64,000 nt of DNA from Sipunculus nudus. Taxonomy: Eukaryota; Annelida; Sipuncula; Golfingiida; Sipunculidae. The position numbers and the translations under genes were made by a program. This document shows positions 10,271 to 25,400 of the stretch, in pieces (the first letter of the stretch is position 1; each line of letters begins with the position of its first letter). The notes under the pieces are model-generated. The model saw nothing but the letters and a program-made list of their open reading frames with translations, ran no database searches and had not been told where the DNA came from. The DNA lies in assembly GCA_026874595.1 (NCBI GenBank), contig CM049311.1, forward strand, positions 38,770,676 to 38,834,675, given 5' to 3'.

Positions 10271-12190
10271 TTAAAAGTGAATTTGATTACAGGCCTGCAG
10301 GCTGTAGCTGGTGTTGATAATTGGTTTGAATTGTGTGGTTTGCTTTTCTCAGTGCCTTTGTCATTTCACTATTTGTATCCCAGGCATTTTTCAGTGTGAT
10401 ATTTTCCGTAAAGGAAATTGTAGGCTGTGGCCCTCTTTTATGTTGCTCTTGCCTGCTATATACTACTTTTAAGTTGTTACTTCTGCACGGGGCAAGGTAT
10501 GTATTATCCTGTAAGCTTAGTTTCTTGCAAGATGCAAGAGCCCGTGTAAATTTGCACAAAAAATTGTACCTATGAAATTCATGATTTTCATGAATTTAGG
10601 CTAGGTTTTACACATGCTACCTATATTCCTACTGGTAGAAAATGAGGTATAATAGTTTTTTTTTAATGTGATGGCTAATGTATTGTGTACACTAAGAATA
10701 TTTTGCCAACAATTTTTATTTTTTAATGTTATTTATCATCAGGATTGTGTGTATTTTTCATTATACTTTATTTATGATCAAGTACTTTATGTAGATTTTC
10801 ATCGACTTTTTATAATAAATAAAGCAGAGGAAAATGAGATGATCTTAATGATAATTATTAACCAAGGATTATTCCATTAGTATAACATTCTGCAAGGTAT
10901 CCTGAAAAGTCAAGTATAGCTTTTTAGTGAAGTAACTTTATTTAGCATGTTTGAAATTGGGCATGACGTATAGCATAATATATTTTAGAATAACACAGAA
11001 TTTGTAGTTTTCAGGACTTATGTTTTGATTTTTTTCCAAAATGAAATGACTTGCATACATCACTGGTTATTTATTTTGGTAGAGATGAAAATCATGAAAC
11101 AATAATTATCTGTGTTGATATCAAAAATACTGTATTAGTCTGTACCAAGACTTCATGCCCTATGTTATGCATCATGTTTAGTTTGGGAGTGCTGACTTTA
11201 TTTCAAAATAAAGAAGAGTCTGTTTATGTTTATGACAGTGTTTTCATTGATATTAGAATGTGCGTTTGTACTTGACTTGTTCTTTCAAAGTTAGTGGCAT
11301 ATCGGGGCATGATTTTGTTCAATGTTCCTGTTCACACTCTGTTCATGAACAAAAACACAAAAACACAGACATATTCCTTTGGATCATAAAGAAAAACAAA
11401 ACAACCTCTTGCAGCTGGTTAAACCACCAGGGGGCAAAGGAATGATGCCAAGGCTTGCAATAATATGGCAAGGAAACATGTGCCTTCCCACTTTTGGAAT
11501 ATTCATTATGACCCCTTTAAAGGGGCCCAATCACCTATAAAGCATGTTGAATTAACACAAAACACGGGGGGGGGGGGGGGGGGATTAGCGAAAAAATCCC
11601 AAATCAGCTGAAAATCTAAAATAATATTAAATGGAGATAAAGTGTAAGAGGAAGAGGTAATAAAGGCCATGGTTGGTCTTCAATTTGCTCAAAGGAGAGA
11701 ATGGTAAATGTAGTTTTGTGTCCTGTCCAGAGAATGCACCAGATGATTGCCCATGCATTTAAGTGTTTTTAGTTTCACCATGTTAACTCCAATATCACTG
11801 AAGATATGTTAAACTGGAAAAAATAAAAAAAACCTGAAATTCTGAAAATTCATCAGGGATACAGACAATTTGTTGCTTTAGATGGCAGAATATCAAACAC
11901 AAGTAATACTTGTACTCAGTAATTATTATGAGAATTCTAGTCTCATATGGAATCAACATTCAAAACATTTTTATTCATTCTTTCATTCTGTTACTTTTAT
12001 GGTCAATATGAAAGAATACAACATATTTGCAAAGGGAATATCAGTTTATTATGAAATGAATATGAATGTGGTTTAAAATTTATGCATAAATATATATATA
12101 TATAATATATATAATTTGTACATATTTGTATAATTTGTACATATTTATATATATTATAATTTGTACTATGCACATTACTTCAAGAGAAAA
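10271..12190. other. intergenic region between the two gene blocks
   Basis: No gene was recognised. Open frames on both strands near 10290-10575 do not have convincing protein composition. 11520-11566 is related to the MITE-like sequence at 40634-40682 (CCAATCACCTATAAAGCA), followed by a G homopolymer (about 11566-11583). An AT-rich palindromic tract spans 12088-12165. Confidence 0.5.
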
Positions 12191-12799
12191 CTTTACAAAC
12201 AGTACTTTATTAACACTTTCTTTTTATCAAATTAATTGCTTCTGACATCTACTAGCCAGTTGCAGATATCAATTTCTTATTTAAACATAAAGCAATGTAT
12301 AACTGTATGGTCACAGAAAGTTCTGTTGAAGTGCATTCAGTGGATAAAACTTAATATGTTATGACAACTAATGAAGTGCACCCAAAAGGGTAAATCTCTT
12401 TTAAAGAATAAAATCACATCAACAAGAGGTATCAACAAGCTATCACCATGCAATCCCAACTGTGGGATGTGAACAAACTTAAAATATCACAGATAATGTT
12501 TGGCTCATACCTTTACAACTCAAAATATCAACACAAGTTTTACTATTCACAAATTCAAAATACAGATCTTCACTTTGCCATACACTGGTGAGAGGTTAAA
12601 CAGTTTACACTACAAATATTATTTATAAAGGAAATTTATCTAGCTGTAATTTATTATATTCTTTATAAAATGTAAAGAAATACTATAAGGTAATTTATAA
12701 CAATCAAATGGAAGGATATCTTTGGCAAACTTGTGACATTTTTGTAAAACATATCTTCTCTTAAATTGTTTTTGGCCATCACCATTTACAGTAAACTGT

Positions 12800-12822
12800 T
12801 TTATTATTACTTGTAATTTATT
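12800..12822 (-). terminator. candidate CCDC81 polyadenylation signals
   Basis: Two AATAAA hexamers on the minus strand (12817-12822 and 12800-12805) lie about 365 bp beyond the CCDC81 stop codon. Others occur further on, for example at 12206. The actual cleavage site is not determinable from sequence alone. Confidence 0.4.
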
Positions 12823-13184
12823 TACATGCAATATTTGTAACATTTTCTTGAGAAGGTATGTGTAGAGTTATTAAATGACATTTCATGTATTTCATGTGTA
12901 TTTGCCATTATCATATACAGCAAAATATAGTTAAGATAATGCCAAATAATGAAACAGCACACCAAACTTTGGCATATTTGTGACCTTTTTCTGTGAAATG
13001 TGTGTAGAAATGTTGGTGACTACTGAAATAGTCACACAAATATTAGCAGTGCAACCATAGAAAGTGTATGTATATAAATATCATTAAAAACACTACTTTA
13101 CATGTAAAATGTTTGTACAATACTGAAGGGCAACGCTAAAGGAGATGTGACTACTACATTAACATTCGATATGACTGTTCACCT

Positions 13185-13449
13185 TTAAACCATGAGACGA
13201 GACCCCGGAATGTAACGAGACTCACACCAAATGTTTGATTCACCACAGTTGTTAAGTTGACGTTTACACTGAGAACAGCGTTTGTATTTATCGCACTGCT
13301 CGTGGACTAACATGCCGGGGCTTCGCGTGTACTGGCGCTCATCATGGTCTTTCTGAAGCTTGGACTCCACTGCACGTGCCCAGTCATCCTCTAATCTTTT
13401 ACGGCTGTTGAAGAGGCGCTCAAATCTTTGGGCCCTGTCCTCTAATAAC
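13185..13449 (-). CDS. CCDC81: CCDC81 coding exon 15 (last)
   Basis: Acceptor ACTTGTAG, then 87 codons and TAA. It carries the conserved C-terminal end: CDKYKRCSQCKRQ (possible zinc-binding C-x6-C-x2-C) and the terminal PGSRLMV. It joins exon 14 through a split GAG codon. Confidence 0.93.
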
Positions 13450-16400
13450 CTACAAGTCATTTTAAAATATTATTAGTAAGTGGTTGGAAACATCTGTAAA
13501 TATGTGCATCTTCATCATAGTTAAAACTGATACACTGACTTCAGGTAATATTCAGGTATATTTGATAAATTGCAGAAGCCTTAATAAAATGAGACAACAT
13601 TTATGGACCCACAAAAGACTACTAATTTTTTTTCAATAATATCTGTACAATTACAGATATAACACTAAATAAACTAACTGGATTAGCTGGAAAATAAGTG
13701 GACATGTTGAAATCTATATTTGTGTCAGATGTTATATGATAATCAGGCTTAATAATCCAGTAATTCTATATTTGCTTAAAGCGCTAATAAAACCGTTTGA
13801 GATTTGATGGGAAATTTCACTGACGATGCTGGTAGATATCTGACAGAAATTAAAAGACCTTGAAAGGTGAAAGCAAACATTACTACATAACGATCATCAG
13901 GTGATATATTTTATACTGCAGTATGGATCACTGCCATCAAAACACAAATCACATTTAGTTACAAAATACAAGTAATAAAGAGCAGATGTACTCACTCTTT
14001 CTTTGTTCTTGAGAGCATTCCTTCTTCCTCTTTTTGTTCCTGAAGTCGCTTCAAGATGGCACCACGTTTGCGCTGTTCCACAATACTCAGCTGTTCCTGG
14101 TACAGGTCATGGGCACGACGCCTCTTCTCGGCCATGGATTCATTGGTCATATCATTCCTACCGAAAACTGGCTCTGAACTATCAGGGACACGTGCAGGGA
14201 TCGGCAAAGGCTTGAACTTAACCTGTGGAAAAAAATAATTACTCATACTTGAAGCCAGGAGCACTCTGGAAAATAAATCTGGTGCCTATTAAAATTTATT
14301 AATATTAGTATTATAGATTCAGATCTTGGTTAAATTATTTGCCTGACATTATGTACATTGTAAGTAGGTATTTCTACCTTTTTTCTTAAAAAAAAACTGC
14401 TTCAGTTACAAACATATATTTTGGTGAGACAATCATTTACTAATCATTATATCTAATTTATAGTCATTATACACATGTCTTATAACCATTTAACATTCAT
14501 CTTGTCACTGATGTACAAAATTCAAATGATCAGTAATCTGGCAGAATGTTAATTAACCTCAGAAAAGTCAGTAAAAATGTTTTACTACACATGCATGAAA
14601 GAAATGTGTTATTTACTAAGCAATGGCATAATTAATCATATTCAAACTTAAACTGAACATAAAACTGTACAAGGTAGCGCAAAGCATTAAAACCTAACCT
14701 TGTGCAGCCAACAAGTGTCAACAACTTGGCTATTACTTTGGCCTTTCAGTATGATGTACTAGTTGGAATGAATTTATAAGTCAACATTTTAGGTATGGTG
14801 CTATTAAGCAAATTTCGTGAAAATGTAGAAGGTACACAAATGATCAATTAATAATTGATCATCTGTCATTTGTTTACTTTCAATCATCGAACATGATTTT
14901 AAAACCTATTTCGACCACTCGTGCATATCCACACACAAAATTTAACCGATATTAAATTATAGCTTTATGAATGACAAGGTTGGATTATTATAAATGGTAA
15001 TGATTTCTTTTAAAGGATCAAGAGCAACAATATTAATCAGGAATAAAAAAAAAACAATTTTGGTGATTCTGTAGAACAACTTTATTTTGGTGTGGCATTA
15101 CACAGGATTGGGGAATAGGGGGGGGGGTTGGGTTGTTAGACATTAATACCATGCGTTTATTTTGTCCAAATCCTTCTTGAATCTTCATAGTGCAAGTCTG
15201 TGCAAATGGCAGAATGATTTGTGTGCGAGGCAGTGTTACAGGACCAAGGCGTTTGTTGACGCGGATACCAGGTTTCGCTGATGAGGTGGGACTGCGAACA
15301 CTATCACGTACCTGAATCTAATGTGGGTCAACATGCAAGGGTTAGAGACAAGCTGCTACACAAGGAAAATAAAGTTCCATAATCATACAGTTTTCTCAGT
15401 TGTTGGTTTCTTCAGAAATACTGTCATTGCAACAGGAAGGGTTTAAATTTTCTTTGTCAAAAAGCTGCAGGCCACTGAAGCTTGCAGTATTCAGATTACA
15501 TAGGCCAACCAATATAACCCTGTGGCCTGCTGGCTCATTCATATTTCTTACCATGAACAAGCAATAACAGATTCAATCATTTTTACTTTTGTTGGTATGA
15601 TTAAACTAGCCAATATAACAAAAATTAGTCACCAAACCCTTTCTTTCATTTCCCAGCAAAACAACTAAAAAAGGAGACTGTTTTAATTGTTATAATACAT
15701 CCTAGTTATTTTCAGTGGAATAAACCAACAACTGACAAAAGTTTATGTGGTATTATGAAGGTAGCTAGTGTAGTGAAGTCAAGGTGCACCCAACATTACA
15801 CAGATAAATAACAGTATGTATCATGCAAGAATGGTTAGGAAAGTACTAGCAGCCGAATAAGGTAAAATCTATAGCTTTAAAATGTTAACTAAGCAATAAG
15901 CAAGAAGATCACAGATATGGTTTTACATGTCAAATATGAAAGTTGAATGATAAGAGCAGATTAATATGTGAAAAAGTGAATGAACTATTTCTTAAATACT
16001 TAAAGAAAAGTTATTTGCCAGTCCATTAAGTTGAGGGAAACAGAGTATTAGCAAATCACAAGCATGCATATAGTTATTCTCTTATCACAGACTTAAGCTT
16101 TTGAAAGCAGAATAGATAGTGCTAGAGTAACACTCACAGCAGAACCTGGATCATCACTGGCATTAACAATGATTATGTAACATATATACAATCTGCTTGT
16201 TAAACATTAAGGTTACTGTGGTACATGGGGCATTAACTTTTATACATACTATCAAAATCAGTTCTGTATCTTTAAAACCAAGACCTTTATTGTAACTATA
16301 AACTGCTGAATCCATGCAGGCTTTACCATTTGTATTCTATTTTTCCAGAAACTTGGGAACTTTTGTCATTTACAACACCAGTTTCAAACTGGTAATATAT

Positions 16401-19400
16401 GTGAAAAACTATTAACAAATAAATTGTTACTATCACTTTTCATATTATAAATAAATCAAATATTCTCCAGTTGAAAGGGTTGTTTTCTGTTCCCTACTTT
16501 CATTTACAGATAAACATATGTTTGGGTAAATGTGGTGCGGTTGATCAAGGTTCTGCTGCACTTGCCAATTATATTCAGTAAGCATTTATATACAGAAGAC
16601 ACACAGGTGAACATACCTGAGCGGAGAGAGCCCTCTTGTACATGTCTTGTTGATCCACCTTATCCTTCAAGTACTGTTCTCTTTGAGCAGCCAGACTAAA
16701 AAATAATACAACTAATATAAAAAAAGTTTGATATGGAAACGCAAAACATGGAAGACAATGCTAAAACTATCTCAAGCTAAACGCAAACCCTGCATGGAAA
16801 AACAGTGCTAAAACTATCTCAAGCTAAAAATATCTCAAGATGGTTACCTGAAAGGATGGATGTTAACCAATATTGCTCATGGAATTTTTTTTATGGACTT
16901 TGTCTTGAAAAAGAGCTCTGGGCATTGTGATATTGCTGCCCTAGATTAAACATACCTTCAATTATCAATATTCATGACTATTCTGTATGTTCAGTTATTG
17001 CCATCTTTCAAGGAAACTTTGTCTACTGATGGCTCTAATGTCATGTCACAAGTCCTAGATGATAACACTGCTGCCAAACATCATGGGGTGATGTGAATTT
17101 CACTTGGATTTACACCAAATTTATTCACTTGGGAGATTTTCATACATTTGACCCAATAGTCATGTTTCAATCATGCAAACCATTCCTCAGATATCTTGTG
17201 GACACGCGCACACACACACACACACACACCACCGAAAACAATACCTTTAGCTTGCACAGGGTAAATATTCAGTGCTTAGATCTGTTTCATCAGTCTCTTT
17301 AACCCTTTAGTGTTTATATTTATTATAAATTTTGGACAAATTCTGACATAAATTTCAGTGAAATTCATGGAAAACTTAAGGAGAGACTGTGGCTGGCTTC
17401 AAATTCATATTTACAGAGTTTTTTTTTTTTAATTTTCCAAATTTCCCACTTCTGAGATTTTAATTTTTCACATTTACATAACCATTATTAAATCAATGAT
17501 CTGGTATGCACACAAAAAAAACTTAACCATTTTAAAAAGACCTAAAGAAACATCAAATAAGTGGAAAATCTTCTTCAATAGTGGCAAATATACAAATGAT
17601 TTGTTAATATTTATAATATCAATCTTTTATTTACAGCTTACATATATATATATATTAATTTTGATGTTAATGGGCATATTATGCATGAGATGCAAATAAG
17701 GCTATTGTATAAGCCTTGTATACCTGTGTATGTGAGTTGTCTTTTTCACAAAGGTTTCATTTTTGCAATAATTTCCCTTTCCCAAAATCCCAAATTTGAT
17801 AACTGGCGCAAACAAAATGCCAGCCACAGCATGCTGTGGACAAACAGACAGACAAAATTGGATGAACATGATGACTTACTCTTCAGCTAATTGCACCTGT
17901 TCCAGTCTCTCCAGAAACTCCTCGTCAGACTTGATCTTCTTAGATACATCATTTTTAGATCTGACCTGTCACAGAACAGCCAACATAAACATCAATATCC
18001 TGGCTGTCAACTTACAAAATCATACAGTTTAATATCAAATTTTACTTGTTATCTTAAATTTTTTACTGGATTTAACTATTAAATAGTAAAGACAGTGAAC
18101 CCTTATGCTGTCAAACACTGAATACCCCTGCCATGTTGAAGTCTTATATAAGATTCCTTACATACGGCATGCAGAATGCAAGTTGATAGATTTCATATGT
18201 ACCAGCAAGACAACATTTATATTTTCTGTGTCGCTCCATGATTACATGCAAAACTGGAGAAGCACTATATAGTTAGCCTTTCGATACGCATTCTGGATGC
18301 CAGATACGTGCATAAGGAATCTTGCTTTATTTATTCAGTTAATACCAATTTTTATCTGCATTCAGTACATCAGGAATCTTAGCTTCAAGCTTTTGGTTCC
18401 TCAGTTACACTATTACCAAATGAAACTGGCTTGTGTTGAAACCTAGGTGTCAAATTATTTTTTTTGGTCTCTGGGACTTCACACATACAGTTTACTGTTT
18501 TGAATTTCATATGCATTACAGCTTAAATTTACAGTATGCTCTGATTATAATTTATATAAATTTATACTTCAAGTCTGGCATCAGAAGCAAAAATGACTTT
18601 AAACTCACCCTATGAGTACTGGCTTAAGTAGCTCTTTTCTTTTTAAATCAATGAAAACTGAAACATTAACATAACTCTTACCTGATCAGCTAAAGCATTA
18701 TAATACTTTTCTTGTTTTATAAACCTTGGTGGTGTTAGTGGCCTCTTCTGGAATATATAGGATGGCTGCAAGAGGAAGAGTAAAAAAGAAATATAGTACT
18801 GCATTCCAAATAATCTGTATAATCATGAATTAACATGAACAGTCACTGAATAGTTAAAATGTATGGTGAGGAATGCAGATGGTTTAATTTTTCACAAATA
18901 CACCAGCTCTGCTCGCCTCATTAACTGAAAGCAGTTCTTTGATCTCTGTAAAAAGCAAATGCAATTACACAATGGTTGTGCTTAAGGTATGACGCAGTGC
19001 CTGAATGTCACAAGCGTTCTGAAAAAAGATTACTATTGGTTAATACTATGGTTATAACAATATTATCTCATAAAAAATATGTATCATGATACTCCACTCT
19101 TGATTTAATAGATGATACAATATATACAACTTCCTTTTCCATAAATGATACCCAAACTTCCCCTCATAATCTATTTTCAAAGTACAAATAAGATTTATTT
19201 CCAGATACCATGCACCCTGTTTATGACCAATGATGTTTCTATTTTCATGCTTTACATGCAGACTACTATTTTTGGTAAATAATGGTCTGATGTCACTTTC
19301 AATGGGATGATATACAGTGCCAATGTATCAATACAGTGCAAATGTATCAATTCAGTGTTAATGTATCAATACAGTGTCAATGTATCAATTCAGTGTTAAT

Positions 19401-22400
19401 GTATCAATAGTGTCAATGTATCAGTACAGTGTCACTGTATCAAGACAGTGTCAATGTATCAAGACAATGCAATGTATCAATACAGTGTCAATATATCAAC
19501 GAAGTGTCAATGTATCAAGACAATGTATCAATACAGTGTCAATGTACCAAGACAGTGTAAATGTATCAATACAGTGTCAATGTATGAATACAGTGACCAC
19601 TGGACGATACTGATACAACATTTGCCTTTGTATTATGATATATTCCTACATGTTACATATATAAGAAAAAAAAAAGCAGTTACTGGAATCTTGAAAAATA
19701 TGATACACTCTATACAACTGTGTACAAACTGTAAATATACATAAGAAGGTCCTGGTTCTGCACAAATTCCAAGAATGATTTGAAAGCTGAACTTACATGA
19801 AAATCTGTTGGCCTTGCAGTCTTTTTGAGTTTAATAGCTTCTGAAATTCCTAAATTGAAGGCAGCCATTTTCTGGTTACTGTGACGTTTAGCTAACAGTT
19901 CCTCCTAAAAATACGAGCAAATATATTAGTCATACATGGGATAAATATTGAGTTTATAAAACAGCATTTCCCCAATTAAAGTCAACTGTACCATTTTACT
20001 GTATGGCACAAGAGTATGAGAATTTTAACATTTCAACATAGAAAATGCATGACTTACTCTGAAGAAAGACTCCACCAATTTGCATTTGCTTATAAGGAGT
20101 GGATGTCTTTTGTCTTTTAATTTCTTAGCCAGATCAATGTAATCATATAAGCAATTCACATATTAATGGTATTATCCAGAGATATGGTTTGTGAAAGTTA
20201 TGATCCACAATTTTCAGCGCAGGTCTCAATAAGACTGCCATCATGATTACAAACAATCTAGCCTCCTCCTTAAATGCCCTGGATAAATGACTATAAAATA
20301 ACTTTAAAAATTCACCTGTTTATTAAAATTTAGTGGTTAAAAACTAGAATAAACGCATTGATCCCATGAAAGTATACACAATGGGGAAGGACATAATCTA
20401 GTGGATGAAGTGCTGGATTTTGCAGCTGAAGGTCCTCATATCCTTTGGGCTTATTCTAATTAATGTAGATAAACACAATTTAACCAAGGTCATCATGACA
20501 AATTATGACTTCTTGATGAAGTTAAGTTTTTATAGTAGTGGACGGAATCTGCTATAAAATCATATTTAATGACTGAAAGATAGAAAATGAATGGCAATAG
20601 ATTATCAATCGATTATGTCATACACCATCTGTATTACTGTGAAATCTTCAGTATAGAATCATACCTAAAATATTGACAGAGTAAATGCAATTTGACTTTG
20701 AAATAATGCTGGAAGGTCAAGGTAATGGCCTTGATGGTTGTTGACATTTATTCGTTGCACAAGTTTTAATACTGTTTGCTGTTTTGTGCCCCGTCTTTCA
20801 AATACCTTCGACAGAATAACAATATTTCATCAGGATAATATGACTTGGTTTAATATGTACACATAATCATTTTTGATCGATTATGCAAAAATACAATCGA
20901 TTATATCGATAAGAAAGAAAACGACCAGTCATCAATATGAACAATTAATTGGCTAGCACTAATATATAGTATAGATCAGATGACTGACCTGTTCTCCAAG
21001 GATGCCCTCCGTATCCTTCATGTGTTGATACTGCTGTAGGAGACGGTCTTCCTCCTTTTCACGTCGGTTCCTCTCCTCAGTGAATGACACGGGTATATTA
21101 CGACGATCACGCTGATGACACAGGTAGCACAGCTCTTGTCCTGCCCCGGCGTGTCCACATGATCCAGCAGTACCAGGTTTTTCTGGCGGTGGCTGGGCAA
21201 TCCTGATTGGGAGAGGGGCGGTCTTTTCGCGGTGATCCAGCATGGACTGGGATGGCACTTTTCCAGGCACATGGTCAGAATGCTGGGACATTGGGGAATG
21301 GACCTGGTCCATGCCTTCTAATCCAGGCTGCCGAACAGCCAATCTGGAAGATAACAGGGCATGTTTAGAAGAGCGAGTTTTCCTAGGAAACCCCCTGTAA
21401 TGAATTTCATATTCAGATACCCAGTCTCGCGGCAGGATTGCATAAGGCGGGTTGTAATGTATCAGCTGTAAGCTGCATTTTGATGAAGTTTTTTTCATGA
21501 CTCCCGGCTTGCTACAGTAATGCACGGCCAAAGAGTTAGTGTCGTCAACCTCTGGAGGCACGATGCATGGACACTGCTGTCTGATCATATTTCCTTCCTC
21601 TGCAGTATCATCAAGAAAACCACTCGTAACAACAAAGTTGTCATGTACTTTATCATTAGGATTTAAGCACATGGGGCTTGGAAACTCATGACTTGTCATC
21701 CTAAATGGAGGTGGTACAATCTGCAAATCTAATTTGTACTCATAAAACCCCGGTTGTGTCATGGATCTTGCAGTCTGTGGTACTTTTACCCCTGGATTTT
21801 CATGTCTGGCACCTCTGACAAAGGGCAGCCTCTTATGATATTTAGTTTCATTAAAACCTAAAGAGGTGACAGGTCTGGGCTGGGGATTAACTCCAGCATC
21901 TAGACTGTACAGAGACACATCAAGGGATTCTGTATCGTCCTCATCAGAGATTAACTCCGGCATGTTGATTACAGATATCCATGGTTTAGTGTACTTGGAA
22001 CAATCAAAGGTCCCATCATTGAGGTAAGACAAATCTTGCACTGGCATATTTACAATTAAATCAAACCCCTATAAAATTTCAAGGTAAATTCCAGTTTTTT
22101 TTCATCAGTTTTGTGCCACTTTCTGCTAATAGCTTCCCTCTGGTAAAAAAATTTTCAGATGCTTTTACCATAATCATACATTTGCCATCTGATAATTGAG
22201 AATCAAAAGTAACTGGTGCTTGGTTCAAATGTTTCTAGATATCCAAGAGAAATCATGGCTGGTGTCAATCATTTTGCAAGCAGCTTTCATAAACCTTATT
22301 CCGATAAACCAATTGAGATATAGCAAGCATTCAAGCTAATAGACACCAGCATATAAAATTCATGCTCCTCCTGTGTTTAGATCCATTAAATAGCTGATAA

Positions 22401-25400
22401 TTTTTTTTTAATCCACACAGATAGCAGTAAGTTTCAAGTCATAGTCATGGCTCCCATGCAGCAGTTTCTGGAAAAGATCTTGAGAATTCTTGGAAAATGT
22501 GAACTCAGCACCACAAGTTGCTAAATTAATTCACCTGCCATCATGAAAATTATCTTTATACGTCTAAGCTCAGCAGACCAAAGATAAACCAAACAGTTAT
22601 CAAGTGATAAGCTTAGTCTGAATGAGACACAGAGATAATCCAAGGCCAGGAGACATAGCTCTGTTGAGCAGCATCTAAGACGTAAGGACTTTAATCCCAG
22701 TCTGATCTGTGTTGCCAAGGGTAACTATATACCGTCAGTGTCACACCAACTGAGGTATCACCGACAATAGTATGACATAAGAGCTATGCCAGTGGTGTGA
22801 ATGGATAAATGAAGCAATCAACGGAGGGCTTCACAAGTCAAATGTTCACAAGCATGCAAACTAACAAGCCCGCAGACATGACATGTGATCATTACGTTCA
22901 TTCCGTACAGTGGCCAAAACAGCCACAGCTTCATAAAATCTAACCAACCGGGAGCCATCGCTGGCTCTGACATGATCATAACAGAATGCAGATTCATTAA
23001 TCAAAGGCTCAAACACCGTGAACTGAGCGTTCAATGCTCTTGGAATAACACCATGTATATATTCATAAGCTGGCTTACTGAACATGGTGAATATCTGTTA
23101 CTTGACGACTGAACCACTGCTGGTCAAAACTAAATATGTGTTAGTGTTTATAAAGAAGTCAATTATCTGGTCACAATAGCCATTCAACCACAAGAAATGA
23201 CTACTGAACGATAATTTTATACAGTACCAATACAGAATTAACATGCAGGGAGATATTATTAACAATGATCCACCTCTAGGACACACTGACAAAAGGCATA
23301 AGGTCATACCTTTAGGTACTTGCAAAATACACCTGATTATTTATTTCCATTATATTTATTATTATGTATTCTAACTATTTAACATACAAAATCATTGAAG
23401 GTCTCTATTTTATTTTTTTTAATAAAAACTAAAATTATTATTATAATATTATCATTATCACTTTATCATAAACCATAAACAATAATCTTTTTCATATATA
23501 AAAATCAAACAGACATTTATAATACATAAAAATAAAATACAACAAAAAAAATGTATATTATTGTTGTTATTATTATAATTGTTATTATTATTATTACTTC
23601 ATCATATAAACAAAAACATTCATATTTTCACATATATGAATTTATCAAACACACATTTATCATAGATTAAAAATAAAATATAATAAAAGATTATGAAACT
23701 GTTACAGCATCATCATATAACCATAAACATTCATCTTTTTCATATATCAACTGCTATTTATTCACATCTAACTTTTGATAATAAGCTAGATCATACTTAC
23801 GGGCTGGTGAGGGGTGATAATGATCGTTTCATCATTAGTGGAGTAGGGCTAGATTTGACGAGTGGACTTTGACGAGCTACTTTAGGTGAGGCCATGCCTG
23901 GAACCAAGTCCTCTGAGAAGCTGACACCAGTCGCCTTGGCTATAGGGACAGCCAAACGAGACCCAGAGCGGCTGGGTGCACCTGGTGGGGGACTCGGTTT
24001 CTTGATCATGTTGTCTGAAATCAACGTAATGGAGAAATTAAATAAAGTTTATTCAACATTAAACTATATGTATACCTGTATAAACCCGCAGAAAAATATT
24101 TTCTAACACTTTCAATTCCATCCATCCATTCTTCAATATAACTACCCTATTCCTCTTTAAAATTTCCTTTTTCAATGACAGCCTTTTTTCCCTTTTTGTG
24201 TTAATTTCAATGTTCTTCAATGACATGCACAATTATCTTTGCTCTATTACTTGGTTATTTTACTGTAAATGAAAAAAAAAAAAACTGGGAAAAGCTACTA
24301 ATTAGCTTTGCTCATGCTCAATCTCAAGCTATTTGTACCATGATGTATATTGTAACAATCAAAATATTATAAAAAAAATGTTTCTCTGAAAACCAAGATA
24401 ATTTTTAACATTTACTGTTGGCACCTGTCAATAAAATAAAGGTGAAGTCAATCAAAATGCAGAAATACTTCTATTTAGTATTATTACAGGCCAAGATATC
24501 GTTTCACCAACTCCCCTATCTTAGAGCATAGCCTGACCCAGGCTCTGCAACGAAATGGCCACCCACCAGGTTATCCATGAATTTTAAAATACACACCTAT
24601 GTATCAACATTAATATTATCTATATGTCAGTGTATCATGTATATTATGTCAAAATTAAGTAGTAAACATAAGTATTATTAATATTACCTGAGGATTGTCC
24701 ATCCAACCTATATATAGCTGACCAAATACAATAATAAAGTACCTCTGTGGCTGTGTAAATTCATATTCTCACACCTAGTATATATATCCCAATACAAAAT
24801 CAACCAAGTCATCTATGCTATAAAGTGTGACCTCAGTATCACTGTAATGAACACAGCACAGTATGATACAAATTAGCTAATATGTTAATTACTGCCAGGT
24901 GAGCTTTATTGACATGCAACTACCTCAGCAATGTTGTTGACACTATTAAAGTGTTAATTAAGTATATAACGTGGTTTGAAATTTATTAAACCCTTTGCCT
25001 ATGTTATTATTTACTGAATATATTTCTTTACCATTGATTTTTCACAAGGTCATTACATAATTATTGTAAATTTCTCATGAAAATTTTTAAAGATATTGAA
25101 GAATTTTATTGGAAATGATAGGTATGATGTTATCAATCCATAATAATAATGTGAATATTATCAAACATTTTATTCATGTAATCACTATCAATGATAAACA
25201 TATCAGAGAGATATTCAGAGTAAAATGAATTAACTACCTATCCCAGGCAGCTTCACTCCAGAGTTCTTGATCCGCCATATTCCACTGGTTGGTTTCTTTT
25301 CAGGTTTTAAATCCACGTATTCTAAAATGTATCCTTTGTGGTCTGTCGTCCTATAAATTGCAGGCTTAACTGTCATAGCCATTTTCTTTTTTTTTCTATT

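Noticed and set aside
10287-10575. Overlapping open frames on both strands
   Set aside because: Neither has convincing protein composition or splice context. They may hint at a repeat, but nothing supports a gene.
19374-19744. Repetitive open frames on the plus strand
   Set aside because: Product of the 19-bp minisatellite read in different phases.
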